From assembly GCA_002699085.1 (NCBI GenBank), contig PAAR01000026.1:1-64000 (forward strand): a stretch of DNA of 64,000 nt. The letters are read 5' to 3'. The number at the start of each line of letters is the position of its first letter. Position 1 is the stretch's first letter. The notes under the pieces were generated by a model. The model saw nothing but the letters and a program-made list of their open reading frames with translations, was not told the origin of the DNA and searched no databases. Positions 10,814 through 25,153 of the stretch are shown here, piece by piece. Made by a program: the position numbers and the translations under genes. Source of the stretch: Micavibrio sp. (GTDB lineage: Bacteria; Pseudomonadota; Alphaproteobacteria; Micavibrionales; UBA9664).

Positions 10814-11509
10814 ATGAATATTGATCTTTCATCTTCTTTCACACTTACCTTTGCACTAGCCGTTATTATTTTGATGCTAAAACCTGGGCCATTTATGATG
10901 ACCTGCATGACACTAGCCTTAGAGGGGCGTTGGCGCTCTATCGTAGCCTTCTGGTCTGGCTATGGCATTATGCGGACAGGCACCTACTTCTTTCTCTTGC
11001 TAACACTCAGTCTTTTACCGACAGGGTTTGGGATATTGTTTTTGTTTCTCAAAGCTTTTGCCAGCTTAATGCTCATCACAATGGGTATCAAAGGTCTACA
11101 AACAGCGATGGATTTAGAAGCGGATAAGGTGTCTTCCAAAGCCTTACAAAAGAAACTACAGCCTAAAAACTTTCTACATAATTTTACACTTGGCGCATTA
11201 ATCCAAGTATCCAATCCGTATGATTATGTTTTCGTGCTTGTCGTTATCCCAAGCATTTTTGCGCGTACAGCCTTCACCGTCGCAGACATCACCTCCATTA
11301 ACATCATTGTGTGGATTGTCGACATCATTGTGAATTGCGCCTATATTTTGCCGATCCTATATTTCCAAAAGAAAATATACTCTCCACAACTATTGAAAAG
11401 AGTGAAATACGTAACATCAATCATGTTGATCTTGATCGGCTTGTATATTTTCTCGACAATGTTTTTCCGTGATGCACTGATAGAAGCGCAGCTTTTATCT
11501 AGCACCTAG
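10814..11509 (+). CDS. LysE/RhtB-type amino acid exporter, copy 2
   Basis: A 231-residue membrane protein and tandem paralogue of the preceding gene. Shared stretches include LMLKPG, LEGRWRSIVAFW, QVSNPYDYVF and TSIMLILIGLYIFSTMFFR. This copy keeps the usual PGP of the family (LKPGPFMMTCM). The ATG at 10814 is used because it has AAAGGC upstream, gives the same N-terminus as copy 1 and avoids overlap; the frame is open further back. At DNA level the two copies share a near-identical run coding for RWRSIVAFW, showing a fairly recent duplication or local conversion. Confidence 0.72.
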   Translation: MNIDLSSSFTLTFALAVIILMLKPGPFMMTCMTLALEGRWRSIVAFWSGYGIMRTGTYFFLLLTLSLLPTGFGILFLFLKAFASLMLITMGIKGLQTAMDLEADKVSSKALQKKLQPKNFLHNFTLGALIQVSNPYDYVFVLVVIPSIFARTAFTVADITSINIIVWIVDIIVNCAYILPILYFQKKIYSPQLLKRVKYVTSIMLILIGLYIFSTMFFRDALIEAQLLSST

Positions 11510-11535
11510 ACACTAATCACGTTACCATATTAACC

Positions 11536-12486
11536 ATGGCCTATGATCCGACAGTACTATTAGCACAAACACAGTTCACACAACCTGATGGCTTTAGCTT
11601 TGACCTACACAAAGCGCAAAGTGGACGCAATATTCGACATGGTTTTCTTAAAACACCACAAGCCATGGCCACTATTGTCATCTTCCCCGGCATGTCAGAA
11701 TTCATTGAAAAGTACTTTGAACTAAGTCGTGAATTACAATCTTGGGGTTATAACGTTTTTATATTTGATTGGCCAAACCAAGGCCTATCTACACGCTACT
11801 TATCCGAAACAATGCGCCGCCACAGTCTAGGCTTTGATACAGAGCTTGTCGATATATATGAAATGCTACAACACGTATTACCCAAGAACCAACCATTATA
11901 CATGCTTGGTCACTCCATGGGTGGCCATATGGCACTACGTTATTTTGAAAGTTATATTGACCCTCGCTTCCAGAAACTAGCTGTTTCTGCCCCTATGCTC
12001 GATATCAATATTCAACCCGCCATTCTAAAAGCCATTGCACCAACACTAGCACGTTTCTTTGTATTGATAGGTATGGGCAGCTCTTATGTCTTGGGCGGCA
12101 GAGACTGGGACTTTAACTTTCACAGCAAAAATGCAGAAATGTTAAGCCATGACGAACCACGCAATATGCTGCACCGTGCTTGGTATTTAAGAAACATAAA
12201 ATTGCAACTTGGAAGTGCGACTTTTGCGTGGCTGAACGAAGCATTTTTATCTTGTGAACACCTTGCTGATCCAGCCCATTTAAAAAATATAGACGTGCCT
12301 GTCTTAATGATAACGGCTGGTAATGATACTATTGTAGACAATAAAACCGTACCGCATTTCATTGAACATATTTCCACCATTGAGCATTTAAACATTGCAG
12401 ACTCTTACCATGAAATATTTATGGAATCTGATACTTACCGTGATATTGCTCTGAATAGACTAAAAGAATTTTTTACTTCGTCTTAA
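11536..12486 (+). CDS. Alpha/beta hydrolase, lysophospholipase/monoacylglycerol lipase-like
   Basis: A 316-residue serine hydrolase of the Hydrolase_4 group. VIFPGMSEFIEKYFELSREL gives the HG-equivalent loop and cap entry, GHSMGGHMALRYF near residue 128 is the nucleophile elbow (catalytic Ser), TAGNDTIVDN near 256 carries the acid Asp, and SYHEIFME near 288 carries the catalytic His. No signal peptide, so cytoplasmic or membrane-peripheral. Likely cleaves an acyl ester of a lipid; substrate unproven. Separated from the LysE pair by 26 bases. Confidence 0.85.
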   Translation: MAYDPTVLLAQTQFTQPDGFSFDLHKAQSGRNIRHGFLKTPQAMATIVIFPGMSEFIEKYFELSRELQSWGYNVFIFDWPNQGLSTRYLSETMRRHSLGFDTELVDIYEMLQHVLPKNQPLYMLGHSMGGHMALRYFESYIDPRFQKLAVSAPMLDINIQPAILKAIAPTLARFFVLIGMGSSYVLGGRDWDFNFHSKNAEMLSHDEPRNMLHRAWYLRNIKLQLGSATFAWLNEAFLSCEHLADPAHLKNIDVPVLMITAGNDTIVDNKTVPHFIEHISTIEHLNIADSYHEIFMESDTYRDIALNRLKEFFTSS

Positions 12487-12510
12487 CAGTAAAACTGTTA
12501 TCATAGGGGT

Positions 12511-16468
<3,958 letters not shown>

Positions 16469-16543
16469 AGAGAAAGTATAGGATTTAGAGCAGCTAACAG
16501 CCACTCTTTTCTCGTCTACAGCCTATAAAAACATGGGGTATTT

Positions 16544-17377
16544 TTAATTCGGGCGGAAGATACTTTCGATCGTTTTATCCACGAAACTACGACTTTCAAG
16601 CATTTTTTGCCTTTGTACTGGATCTAATAATTCATACGTATCGGCATACCATTCACTACCTGGATAATTATGCCCTAAAACAAGGGCTACACGGAAAGCC
16701 TCTTGCTCAATACCAAGTGCTAAATAAGCTTCAACCAAACGGTGCAATGCTTCTGGAGTGTGTGTTGTTGTTTGGTAGTTCTCAACCACATTTAAAAAAC
16801 GATGAATAGCGGCTTGATAATGACCTCGGGTTAAATAATAACGCCCAATCTCCATTTCTTTTCCTGCCAAGTGGTCCAAAGTTAGATCACGTTTATACTC
16901 ACCATCTCTTGCATATTCACTATCAGGAAAACGGCGAATAAGGAGATTTAAGCTATCCAGAGCCTGCTTTGTAATTTCTTGGTCACGGCGGACATCCGTA
17001 ATCTGGTCGTAATAACACAGCGCACGCAGATAATAGGCATAATCTAAATTATCGCTACCTGGGTAAAGTTGTATATAACGATCAAGAGCAATCACCGCCT
17101 CATCATAGCGTAAATCTTTATAGTAAGAGACCGCTGCATAAAGTTGCGAATCTTCAGCAACATTTGAATAAGGATATAAACGCTCAACTTCATTGAATAG
17201 ATTAGCGGCCTCAACAAAACGTCTATTTGTTAAAGCATCTTGAGCATTACCATATATTTCATCAGCCGATTGATCTTCAATCGCTGGCTTTTCTGCCACT
17301 TCTTCTTTTGGCTTAGACGCACAGGCGGCAAAAGTGAGAGCAACGAGTAATATTGAAAAAAAGCGGATCAGGTTCAT
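16544..17377 (-). CDS. bamD: Outer membrane assembly lipoprotein BamD
   Basis: A 277-residue lipoprotein with a signal peptide ending in the lipobox TFAAC (Cys at about 19) and then TPR-like repeats: ADEIYGNAQDALTNRRF, LYPYSNVAEDSQLYAAVSYY, YPGSDNLDYAYYLRALCYY, DSEYARDGEYKRD. This is the essential BamD/ComL subunit of the BAM complex, which inserts beta-barrel proteins into the outer membrane. It sits between lpxC and recN, the usual alphaproteobacterial order at the end of the dcw block. Confidence 0.95.
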   Translation of the reverse strand: MNLIRFFSILLVALTFAACASKPKEEVAEKPAIEDQSADEIYGNAQDALTNRRFVEAANLFNEVERLYPYSNVAEDSQLYAAVSYYKDLRYDEAVIALDRYIQLYPGSDNLDYAYYLRALCYYDQITDVRRDQEITKQALDSLNLLIRRFPDSEYARDGEYKRDLTLDHLAGKEMEIGRYYLTRGHYQAAIHRFLNVVENYQTTTHTPEALHRLVEAYLALGIEQEAFRVALVLGHNYPGSEWYADTYELLDPVQRQKMLESRSFVDKTIESIFRPN

Positions 17378-17418
17378 AGCTATAAGTACTAGCTTAGAAT
17401 AAACAAAAAACCAAGCAT

Positions 17419-18345
17419 TTATGCGTGAGCCGCTTGCTGTTTTTTGTCGGCTTGCTGCTTATCAAGCATCGTCGCCAAGTCACCATTTACAATTTCATAA
17501 TTGTTTGGATCTGACATTACTTCCTTAATAAGTGCTGTATGCATTGCATGGCCTGCCTTATAGCCGTGGAATGCGCCTAAGATTGGTGCACCCGCTAAAT
17601 AAACATCACCAATCGCATCAAGTGTTTTATGGCGCGCAAATTCAGTCTCAAAGCGCAAGCCCTCAGGATTAAGAATTTTATCTTGATCGACTACAATCGC
17701 ATTATCCAAAGAACCACCTTGAATAAGGCCTTTTGTTTTTAAAAACTCAACCATTTCTAATGGACAAAATGTACGGGCATTTGCCACTTCATGGGCATAA
17801 TTACCATTAAGAAGGCTTACATCAAAACGCTGGTAACCGATCGCTTTTTGCGGGAAATCAATTTCATACGTAAAGCTTGGAACATTTGATGGCGTGTAAA
17901 CGGCATATTTATCATCTACCTCAAAACGTACTTCTTTTAATATACGTATATATGTCGATGGTGCGTGTTGCGTAACAACGCCCACCTTTTCTATTTCTTG
18001 TAAAAACTCACGCGCAGAGCCGTCCATAATCGGAATCTCTTCTGCATCAACATAAATATGGGCATTATCAATATTGGCACCACGCAGTGCCGATAAAATA
18101 TGTTCGACCGTACTCACTGTCACGACATCACCTTCAGATGTTGTCCATGATAAAAGTGTACAAAGTTCTGATGGCACAACATAAGACCATAAAGCCTGAA
18201 TCGTATTATCTGCCGAATCGATATCAGTGCGTGTAATTTTCATACCGCTACCAGCTGGTGCTGGTGCCACACGCATCGTCACAGCCTTACCTGAATGGAG
18301 GCCGATCCCTTTGAATTCTATTTCTTTTTTAAGCGTCAATTGCAT
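17419..18345 (-). CDS. lpxC: UDP-3-O-acyl-N-acetylglucosamine deacetylase LpxC
   Basis: A 308-residue zinc deacetylase performing the committed step of lipid A synthesis. Recognisable parts are LKKEIEFKGIGLHSGK at the start, STVEHILSALRGANIDNAHI with the first zinc His, FARHKTLDAIGDVYLAG with the HKxxD zinc motif, and GYKAGHAMHTALIKE with the catalytic His. I choose the ATG at 18345; a TTG at 18381 would add 12 residues. The gene follows ftsZ but is separated from it by a terminator, so it probably has its own promoter in the 130 bases between them. Confidence 0.96.
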   Translation of the reverse strand: MQLTLKKEIEFKGIGLHSGKAVTMRVAPAPAGSGMKITRTDIDSADNTIQALWSYVVPSELCTLLSWTTSEGDVVTVSTVEHILSALRGANIDNAHIYVDAEEIPIMDGSAREFLQEIEKVGVVTQHAPSTYIRILKEVRFEVDDKYAVYTPSNVPSFTYEIDFPQKAIGYQRFDVSLLNGNYAHEVANARTFCPLEMVEFLKTKGLIQGGSLDNAIVVDQDKILNPEGLRFETEFARHKTLDAIGDVYLAGAPILGAFHGYKAGHAMHTALIKEVMSDPNNYEIVNGDLATMLDKQQADKKQQAAHA

Positions 18346-18407
18346 GTTCAAATCATATAAGATTTGCTGCAAATACGGCAATTCACGCTTTATGACACTT
18401 TGTTACA

Positions 18408-18451
18408 GCGCAACACAAAAAAAGAGGTGATCTGGTTTTACCCAGACCACC
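18408..18451 (-). terminator. Rho-independent terminator after ftsZ
   Basis: The minus strand reads GGTGGTCTGG, GTAAAA loop, CCAGATCACC, then TCTTTTTTTGTGTTG. A ten-pair stem (one G-T pair) followed by seven consecutive Ts. It begins 26 bases after the ftsZ stop and lies about 65 bases upstream of the lpxC start, so it ends the division transcript and insulates lpxC-bamD-recN-ligA. Confidence 0.88.
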
Positions 18452-18476
18452 TTCTCGAGGAGGAAGAAGTCTTTAT

Positions 18477-20237
18477 TTAGTTAGCCTGACGTCTCAAAAA
18501 TGCAGGAATATCAAGATCATCTGTCGATGCTTTACCTGCTGGTTGCGCCGCTGGGCTAGCTTGTTGTTCTATATTCAAATGACCTTGCTCAACAGGCTTT
18601 TCAGCACGCAGAGCGGTAAAAGGAGGCAAACCAGAGCCACCGCCTGTTGTAGTCGTTGTTGTCTCAGTATCACCATCCGTATCATCTAATGATGTTTCTT
18701 CCGTTTTCTTGCCAGTTGTGAAACGCTCAAATAAAGATTGAGGCCGTTTTTTAGCCACTGGCATTTTCGGTGGGTTCAACACAAGGCCTTCCGGTCTTTG
18801 TGATTCACCTAGACGCGATGCTGGCGCTGCAATCGGGGCAGAATAGCTTTGTGTTTGCGCTTGAACGGAAGCTGTTACACCACTATTACCACCAACCGCT
18901 ACTTTAAATTCTTCTTCAACAACAGTTTCTTGAACTTGTGGCTGAATTTGGTTTTGCGCTGGATAGCTCATCCCTTGAATTTCGGCTGTGGTCGATTTAG
19001 CTGCTTCCACAGGCATAGGTGGGATATAGCTGCCTCCCTCGCGCACACCAACGGTTTGACCATATTGATTTGTCGCTGTTGTTTCCGTTTTAACAGGTGT
19101 CGCAGTCGTTGCATTGGCCGCTGCTTGTGTCTGTGTTGCAAAACCGCCTGTTTGTGAACTCGTTGTTGTTTCAGCTGTTTTTGGCGCTGCACGACCCATT
19201 GTACTGTTTTTTCCAACACCGCTATAGGCAAAGCCTGCCGGACCTTTTGTACGACGTGCTGTTTCAGATTCAATACCTGTTGCCACAATAGATACACGGA
19301 TAGAACCCTCAAGTGATTCATCAAATGTTGAACCAAAAATAATTTTTGCATCAGCATCGACTTCATCACGGATACGATTACACGCCTCATCTGCTTCAAA
19401 CAGAGTCATGTCATAACCACCTGTGATGTTAATGATAACACCTTGAGCACCTTGTAGAGACACATCATCAAGCAATGGATTATTAATCGCTTTCTCAGCT
19501 GCTTCAATCGCACGACGTTCGCCTTCGGCTTCGCCTGTACCCATCATCGCTTTACCCATTTCTAACATCACTGTCCGAACATCAGCAAAATCAAGATTAA
19601 TAAGACCTGGCATAACCATCAAATCAGTTACGCCCCGAACACCTGATTGCAACACTGTATCAGCCATTTTAAAGGCTTCAGCAAATGTCGTCTTTTCATT
19701 CGCTACACGGAAAAGATTTTGGTTAGGAATAACAATTAATGTATCAACATATTGTTGCATTTCTTCAATACCTGCTTCGGCAGAACGCATACGATGCGCC
19801 CCTTCAAAGTGGAATGGCTTGGTCACAACACCAACTGTTAAAATACCTTTTTCACGGGCTGCACGTGCGATAACAGGAGCTGCACCAGTTCCAGTACCAC
19901 CACCCATACCACAGGTCACAAAAACCATATTGGCATCTTCTAGTTGCGCTGCCACTTCATCAATTGATTCTTCAGCTGCTGCCCGACCGATTTCAGGATT
20001 AGCGCCTGCGCCCAATCCACCTGTAATTGTGTTTCCAAGCTGTATTCTTGTATCCGTTAATGAACCGCTAAGGGCTTGCGCATCTGTATTACATGAAATA
20101 AATTCCACACCTTCAAGCTTGGTTGCAATCATATTATTGACGGCATTACCACCAGCACCACCGACACCTATAACTTTAATTTTTGGGCTCAATTTCTGCT
20201 CCTGATTTTGTTGCGGTTGTATTCTAACGTTAATCAT
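18477..20237 (-). CDS. ftsZ: Cell division protein FtsZ
   Basis: A 586-residue tubulin-like GTPase that forms the division ring. [13 protein letters not shown] is at residues 24-36, and the tubulin signature [13 protein letters not shown] near 108. The synergy-loop region [11 protein letters not shown] is near 205. The globular part ends near residue 330. A long low-complexity linker of about 230 residues follows, rich in Thr, Gln, Ala and Pro ([15 protein letters not shown]). It ends in [14 protein letters not shown], the conserved C-terminal peptide that binds FtsA and other tethers. The long linker is usual for alphaproteobacteria. Upstream lies a 325-base region with DnaA boxes; a strong terminator follows. 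Confidence 0.98.
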   Translation of the reverse strand: MINVRIQPQQNQEQKLSPKIKVIGVGGAGGNAVNNMIATKLEGVEFISCNTDAQALSGSLTDTRIQLGNTITGGLGAGANPEIGRAAAEESIDEVAAQLEDANMVFVTCGMGGGTGTGAAPVIARAAREKGILTVGVVTKPFHFEGAHRMRSAEAGIEEMQQYVDTLIVIPNQNLFRVANEKTTFAEAFKMADTVLQSGVRGVTDLMVMPGLINLDFADVRTVMLEMGKAMMGTGEAEGERRAIEAAEKAINNPLLDDVSLQGAQGVIINITGGYDMTLFEADEACNRIRDEVDADAKIIFGSTFDESLEGSIRVSIVATGIESETARRTKGPAGFAYSGVGKNSTMGRAAPKTAETTTSSQTGGFATQTQAAANATTATPVKTETTATNQYGQTVGVREGGSYIPPMPVEAAKSTTAEIQGMSYPAQNQIQPQVQETVVEEEFKVAVGGNSGVTASVQAQTQSYSAPIAAPASRLGESQRPEGLVLNPPKMPVAKKRPQSLFERFTTGKKTEETSLDDTDGDTETTTTTTGGGSGLPPFTALRAEKPVEQGHLNIEQQASPAAQPAGKASTDDLDIPAFLRRQAN

Positions 20238-20562
20238 CTTTTTTTATTCTCCTCAAACCCTGTTCACGGCCTTGTAGTCTTTGTCCACTCTATTGGCCAC
20301 AATCATGCTTGCCTAGTCGAGGCATACAATATTTTTTATTTTGTACACAATTTAAGTGTAGAAGCCCCTCAGCTAAAAATGCAAGTTATTCGAGTAACTT
20401 AGTTGAAAACAAAGAGAAAATCGTCTTATCCACACCACGCTTATCCAGTGTTTATACGCCTCTTATCCCCTGACTTATCCACAATTTACATTGTCTGAAA
20501 TAATGCATTTTCAACTGAAATAAACATAAAAACGCTTAAAAATAGCGAATCACTGATACAGG
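20238..20562 (-). promoter_or_regulatory. ftsA-ftsZ intergenic control region with DnaA boxes
   Basis: This 325-base gap holds no convincing gene. It contains two perfect DnaA boxes, TTATCCACA at 20426-20434 and 20475-20483 (same orientation, 49 bases apart), with related TTATCCAGT at 20441-20449 and TTATCCCCT at 20463-20471 between them. AT-rich sequence (ATATTTTTTATTTTGTACACAA) follows nearer ftsZ at about 20330-20352. In Caulobacter DnaA activates ftsZ transcription; a similar link to replication is the natural inference here. No clear -35/-10 pair was pinned down, and the boxes could be used for something else. Confidence 0.6.
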
Positions 20563-21831
20563 TTACCAATTCTGCTTAAACCAAAAACCAATACGCTCAA
20601 CCAGATTGGACGGCTCTGTTTGCATCAACACTTGGTGCGGTTGTTCATGGAAACGATCGCGCATATAAATAAGTGATCCCGTAATAGCTGCGAACTCTGG
20701 CCCTTTTGTAATATCAGGAATACCTTTAATTTGATGTGGCCGACCAAGACGCGCCTGCTTATTCAGATAGCGTTGTGCTAATTCACGTAAGCCTGGCAAT
20801 TGACTCGTACCACCGGTCAAAATAATGTTACGGCCTAAATAATTAAGCAAGCCGCTTTCATCAAGCTTCGCCCGCACCATCTCAAAAATCTCTTCTAAGC
20901 GTGGCTGGATAATACCTATCAACATAGAACGAGGCACATGATTAATTGTCCCTGGCTCTTCCCCTAAAACTGGCACATCAATCATTTCCGTATCATCAAT
21001 ACTTGATGCCATGGCACTACCATATAATGTTTTAATGCGTTCAGCATCGTTGATTGGTGTATTAAGGCCTCTGGCAACATCATTAGTAATATGCGACCCA
21101 CCCAAAGGAATAGCGCCTGCATAAACAAGCTTGCCCCCGTAAAAGACAGAGATGGACGTCGTACCGCCACCGATATCCAGTACAGTGCTACCCAATTCCA
21201 ATTCATCTTCAACTAAACATGCCAAGCCAGACGCATAACTTGAAACACAAGCCCCCATAATATCCAAATGCGACCGCTCAACGCTGGTTGTAATATTTTT
21301 AAGTGGTAAGATACCTGCTTGTACAATGGTAATATCAACGCCCATTTCCTTACCAAAAAGACCACGAGGGTCAGATATCCCCACTTTCCCATCAAGGGTA
21401 AAGCCAACAGGAATCGTATGGATATTTTCTGTTTCCTCACGATTTGTTTGCTGTTGTGCCTTAACGACAGCACGCCGCACATCATTTTCCATTACCTCTT
21501 GGCCAGAGATTTGCACATCAATCGGCACAAAAGATGTGTTACAATGTACCGCAGGAATAACAGCAACAATATCACGTAAAGGATAGCCCTTCATTACTTC
21601 GGCTGCCATATTCTCTGCTGAATGCACTGTTTTACGGATCGAGCTTTCAACAGCTTCTAAATCCATAATCGTGCCGTTTTTCATCCCCTGAGACGCTTGA
21701 TATCCAACACCAACGACTTCCATGGCACCAGAATCATCAAGCATTCTAGCGATGAAGCAGGCTGTCTTTGATGTGCCAACATCTAATGCAGCAACGACAG
21801 AGCCTTTTGGCAGTTTCTTATGATGTTTCAT
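20563..21831 (-). CDS. ftsA: Cell division protein FtsA
   Basis: A 422-residue actin-like protein that tethers FtsZ to the membrane. It shows VAALDVGTSKTACFIARM at the N-terminus (phosphate 1), STVLDIGGGTTSISVFYGGKL near residue 218 (phosphate 2), and IILTGGTSQLPGLRELAQ near 335. The C-terminus NLVERIGFWFKQNW is the amphipathic membrane-targeting helix. Follows ftsQ after 50 bases, and precedes ftsZ after an unusually long 325-base gap. Confidence 0.97.
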   Translation of the reverse strand: MKHHKKLPKGSVVAALDVGTSKTACFIARMLDDSGAMEVVGVGYQASQGMKNGTIMDLEAVESSIRKTVHSAENMAAEVMKGYPLRDIVAVIPAVHCNTSFVPIDVQISGQEVMENDVRRAVVKAQQQTNREETENIHTIPVGFTLDGKVGISDPRGLFGKEMGVDITIVQAGILPLKNITTSVERSHLDIMGACVSSYASGLACLVEDELELGSTVLDIGGGTTSISVFYGGKLVYAGAIPLGGSHITNDVARGLNTPINDAERIKTLYGSAMASSIDDTEMIDVPVLGEEPGTINHVPRSMLIGIIQPRLEEIFEMVRAKLDESGLLNYLGRNIILTGGTSQLPGLRELAQRYLNKQARLGRPHQIKGIPDITKGPEFAAITGSLIYMRDRFHEQPHQVLMQTEPSNLVERIGFWFKQNW

Positions 21832-21881
21832 GCATGTAGTGTAAAAGAGTTATAACCACTCGGCAACAATGGATTGCCTTG

Positions 21882-22703
21882 CTATTCCTTATTATCTTCA
21901 GCTTTTGCCTTAATAATGATTCGGCCCTGCTGCCTTAGGTCAACAATCGAGACATCTCGCTCTAATAATCCATCATTTTCTTGTGCCTTCACTAACGTCG
22001 CCAAGGCCACACCAATATCATCTTCTGGTAATTGTACGCGCACAGCATTGTCCAAGATCAAATCCCACCGTCTATTTTGAATAAGCGCCGCCACCTTAAC
22101 TCTTTTATATATGGTAGGCGCAGACTCTAACATTAATAAAAGTCCCGCCAACTCTTTATCAGCATTCTCTCCATACACCTCGATCAGCGCATCATATGCG
22201 TCCAAATTTTTCTTCGCTAACACGACACCTTCTTGATCTATAAGCATCTTTTTATTTTGATAAGACCAAATAGCCGCTGGCTCACGTTCTGTAAGCTGAA
22301 TATAGATTGTTGCAGGAAAACGACGTTCAACCCTTGCTGAGCGCACCCATGATATGGCCTCTACTTGTTTTTTCACATTCGACAATGAGAAACTGAGCAA
22401 TGGATCACCAGGCTTTATGGGAATCGCTTTTTTCAATACGTCTGTATCCGTATAATGGCGCCCTTCAATAAGAACAGTCTTCACCACAAACCCCATATTT
22501 TTCGTAACGTGATAATATTGCTGTACCGTGAAGTTCTTAGCCGTATCTATATGACCACCCAGCCATAACCATGCGCCAACCCATATAAAGATAATCACCG
22601 CCAATAAAGTGAAAAACATTGGCTTTATATATTTCTGCCATAGCCAAAATATCCGTGAAACGAGCGTTCTAAAAAATGGCTGCTTATTCTTTTTACGCGC
22701 CAT
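21882..22703 (-). CDS. ftsQ: Cell division protein FtsQ
   Basis: A 273-residue bitopic membrane protein of the divisome. Basic cytoplasmic start (ARKKNKQPF), one membrane helix at about residues 31-51 (FTLLAVIIFIWVGAWLWLG), a POTRA domain (VKTVLIEGRHYTDTDVLKKAI), then the FtsQ domain with VRSARVERRFPATIYIQLTEREPAA, the family signature. It starts directly after the murB stop with no spacer; in many relatives ddl lies here, but it does not in this window. Confidence 0.95.
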   Translation of the reverse strand: MARKKNKQPFFRTLVSRIFWLWQKYIKPMFFTLLAVIIFIWVGAWLWLGGHIDTAKNFTVQQYYHVTKNMGFVVKTVLIEGRHYTDTDVLKKAIPIKPGDPLLSFSLSNVKKQVEAISWVRSARVERRFPATIYIQLTEREPAAIWSYQNKKMLIDQEGVVLAKKNLDAYDALIEVYGENADKELAGLLLMLESAPTIYKRVKVAALIQNRRWDLILDNAVRVQLPEDDIGVALATLVKAQENDGLLERDVSIVDLRQQGRIIIKAKAEDNKE

Positions 22704-23705
22704 TTAACATTCTCCCATCACATCACCAAGACCAATCGCTTTTGCTTGACCTATGCGGCGAATTTCCCATCGAAGATTAACACCAAATTTTTCAAAAACA
22801 CGACCTTTCATTTCTTCACCAAGCATTTCCAGATCATGGGCTGTCGCCTCACCTGTATTAATCATAAAATTACAGTGCTTTTCTGACATTTGTGCCCCAC
22901 CCAGCACAAAGCCTCGCCCACCAACGGCATCAATAAGCTGCCATGTTTTTTTATCCTCTGGCAACCCTGCCGCAGCCAGCTCTTGCGGCGTTGGATTGGC
23001 AAAAGTAGACCCACCTGTTCTTGCTTTTATAGGTTGCGTTGCGGCGCGTTTTTCTTTGATCTCAAGAATACGACTTTCAATCAAACCCGCATCTTCTATA
23101 ACCCCTTTAAAATAGCCACCGACAAAAATCATGGCTTCGGGTAAACTGTTATGACGATAAGACATCTGCATTTGCGGGTCGTTCGCCTTAATATGATGAA
23201 TTTGACCTTGGCGATCAATAACATCGGCTTGCACCAGCACATCCGCCGTTTCTGTACCATACGCCCCTGCATTCATTCGCAAAGCACCGCCAATAGTACC
23301 AGGAATACCCGAAAAAAACTCTAAGCCACCTATACCAAAATTCTGTGCAGATATAGCCACATTGGCATCAAGCGCTGCTGCGCCAGCATAAAGCGTAGAC
23401 GTACCCTCTTGTTCAATATCAGTAAAACCACGGCCCATTTTAATAACGACACCGGCAATACCACCATCACGAATAATAACATTAGAACAAACACCTAAAA
23501 CAGTGATTGGCACATCTGTCGGGCACGCTTTCAAAAAGTCACATAAATCTTCTTTATCTGCGGGCTTATACAAAACCTCAGCACAGCCACCTGCCCGAAA
23601 CCAGCTTGTATCACCCAGTGGTGCAAAGGCTGTGTATCGCCCTCTAACCATTGGCAATCTATCAATGAGCTTTTCTGATTTCTTTAAAACACTCATTTGC
23701 CTCAT
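22704..23705 (-). CDS. murB: UDP-N-acetylenolpyruvoylglucosamine reductase MurB
   Basis: A 333-residue FAD enzyme that reduces UDP-GlcNAc-enolpyruvate to UDP-MurNAc with NADPH. FAD-binding landmarks are [17 protein letters not shown] near residue 80, [23 protein letters not shown] near 130, SYRHNSLP near 185 and GGSTFANP near 231 with the catalytic serine region. Its ATG overlaps the murC stop by 4 bases, supporting the start at 23705 rather than the internal ATG 3 codons later. Confidence 0.97.
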   Translation of the reverse strand: MRQMSVLKKSEKLIDRLPMVRGRYTAFAPLGDTSWFRAGGCAEVLYKPADKEDLCDFLKACPTDVPITVLGVCSNVIIRDGGIAGVVIKMGRGFTDIEQEGTSTLYAGAAALDANVAISAQNFGIGGLEFFSGIPGTIGGALRMNAGAYGTETADVLVQADVIDRQGQIHHIKANDPQMQMSYRHNSLPEAMIFVGGYFKGVIEDAGLIESRILEIKEKRAATQPIKARTGGSTFANPTPQELAAAGLPEDKKTWQLIDAVGGRGFVLGGAQMSEKHCNFMINTGEATAHDLEMLGEEMKGRVFEKFGVNLRWEIRRIGQAKAIGLGDVMGEC

Positions 23706-25150
23706 GCCACTTTATCTATTAAACCTTGAAGCTGTTCAGGTAAATCATTTGCCCAATAAGTAATGCTGCCCGCCCCCAAACAAATCACAAAATCATTTGG
23801 CTTAGCTATATCGTAGATCGTTTTAGCCAATGTCGTTTCATCTGCTAATTCATAAGCATGCTGATGACCCATTTTCTGAATACCTTCAACAAGGTCCTTT
23901 TTACTAGCCCCTTTAATAGGCTCTTCCCCTGCTTCATAAACGTCAGCGATATACACATAATCTGCATCATTAAAACAGCGGCAAAAATCATCAAATAAGC
24001 TATGTAATCTCGTATAGCGATGTGGCTGCATCACAGCGATCACACGACCACCAGACTTAGAAACACCTTGGCGTGCCGCACGCAATACAGCCTCAATTTC
24101 AGTTGGATGATGGCCATAATCATCAATGATACGGATATCATTCACAGTGCCAGTCGTTGTAAAACGACGTTTCACACCGCTAAATCCAGCCAAACCACGG
24201 CGGATAAGCTCATCATTTATCCCCATTTCCAAAGCGACTGTGATGGCAGCTAATGTATTCAATATGTTATGGGTGCCAAGCATTGGCAGTTTAATCCCAC
24301 GAATTGTGCGGTCTTTATCAGTTGCATAAATCCATGCCTTTACAACGACATCGAAAGACGCACCGTCCGCCGTGTTTTCTATATTAATAGCACGGATATC
24401 TGCTTGAGGATTAAGACCATAAGTAATAACCCGCTTATCTCTTAATTTAGGTACCATGCTTTGCACCACAGGGTGATCGCTACAAACAACAGCGAAACCA
24501 TAAAAAGGCAAATTCTCGACAAAGCGTTGAAACGCCAATTTAGCATTATCAAAACTACCGTAAAAATCTAAATGCTCTGGATCAATATTTGTAACGATGG
24601 CCGCCGTCGCTGGTAATCTTGTGAATGTGCCGTCACTTTCATCAGCCTCAACAACCATCCAATCACTTTGGCCCATACGGGTGTTAGTACCATACGCATT
24701 AATGATCCCACCATTAATAACAGTCGGATCAAAGCCACCCGCTTCCATTAATGTCCCAACAAGTGATGTCGTCGTTGTTTTACCGTGTGTCCCTGCAACC
24801 GCCACAGACCATTTAAGGCGCATTAATTCCGCTAACATTTCAGCACGGCGGATCACAGGAATTTTTAATTCCCTAGCCGTTTTAAGCTCAACATTATTAT
24901 CCTTAACAGCAGAAGAAATCACAACAACTGAGACAAGCTCACCGTCTTTATTATTCAAATTTTCAGCCGCATGCCCTTTAAAAACCTGAACCCCTGCCTT
25001 ACGCAAACGTTCAACATTATAATTTTCAGCACTATCTGAGCCTTGCACAGAATAGCCAATATTGTTAAGCACTTCAGCAATACCACTCATACCGATACCG
25101 CCGATACCGACAAAATGAATGGTTCCAATATTTAAAGGCATTGCTTTCAT
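23702..25150 (-). CDS. murC: UDP-N-acetylmuramate--L-alanine ligase MurC
   Basis: A 482-residue cytoplasmic ATP-dependent ligase that attaches L-alanine to UDP-MurNAc. Visible are [18 protein letters not shown] (UDP-binding Rossmann loop, residues 15-32), [16 protein letters not shown] (P-loop near 118), EADESDGTF near 172 and [14 protein letters not shown] near 342, all family hallmarks. Located between murG (3 bases upstream) and murB (4-base overlap). Confidence 0.98.
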   Translation of the reverse strand: MKAMPLNIGTIHFVGIGGIGMSGIAEVLNNIGYSVQGSDSAENYNVERLRKAGVQVFKGHAAENLNNKDGELVSVVVISSAVKDNNVELKTARELKIPVIRRAEMLAELMRLKWSVAVAGTHGKTTTTSLVGTLMEAGGFDPTVINGGIINAYGTNTRMGQSDWMVVEADESDGTFTRLPATAAIVTNIDPEHLDFYGSFDNAKLAFQRFVENLPFYGFAVVCSDHPVVQSMVPKLRDKRVITYGLNPQADIRAINIENTADGASFDVVVKAWIYATDKDRTIRGIKLPMLGTHNILNTLAAITVALEMGINDELIRRGLAGFSGVKRRFTTTGTVNDIRIIDDYGHHPTEIEAVLRAARQGVSKSGGRVIAVMQPHRYTRLHSLFDDFCRCFNDADYVYIADVYEAGEEPIKGASKKDLVEGIQKMGHQHAYELADETTLAKTIYDIAKPNDFVICLGAGSITYWANDLPEQLQGLIDKVA

Positions 25151-25153
25151 AGA

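Noticed and set aside
18849-19399. Open frames opposite and beside the ftsZ linker
   Set aside because: They arise from the low-complexity Thr/Gln/Ala codons of the FtsZ linker and have composition-biased sequences without family features.
20426-20483. Replication origin
   Set aside because: Two DnaA boxes are present, but there is no larger box cluster, no AT-rich unwinding element clearly set beside them, and no dnaA, hemE or parAB nearby; a regulatory role fits better.
21862-21878. GGCAA/TTGCC hairpin between ftsQ and ftsA as a terminator
   Set aside because: The stem is five pairs long, lacks a U-run, and lies in the middle of a conserved co-transcribed cluster.
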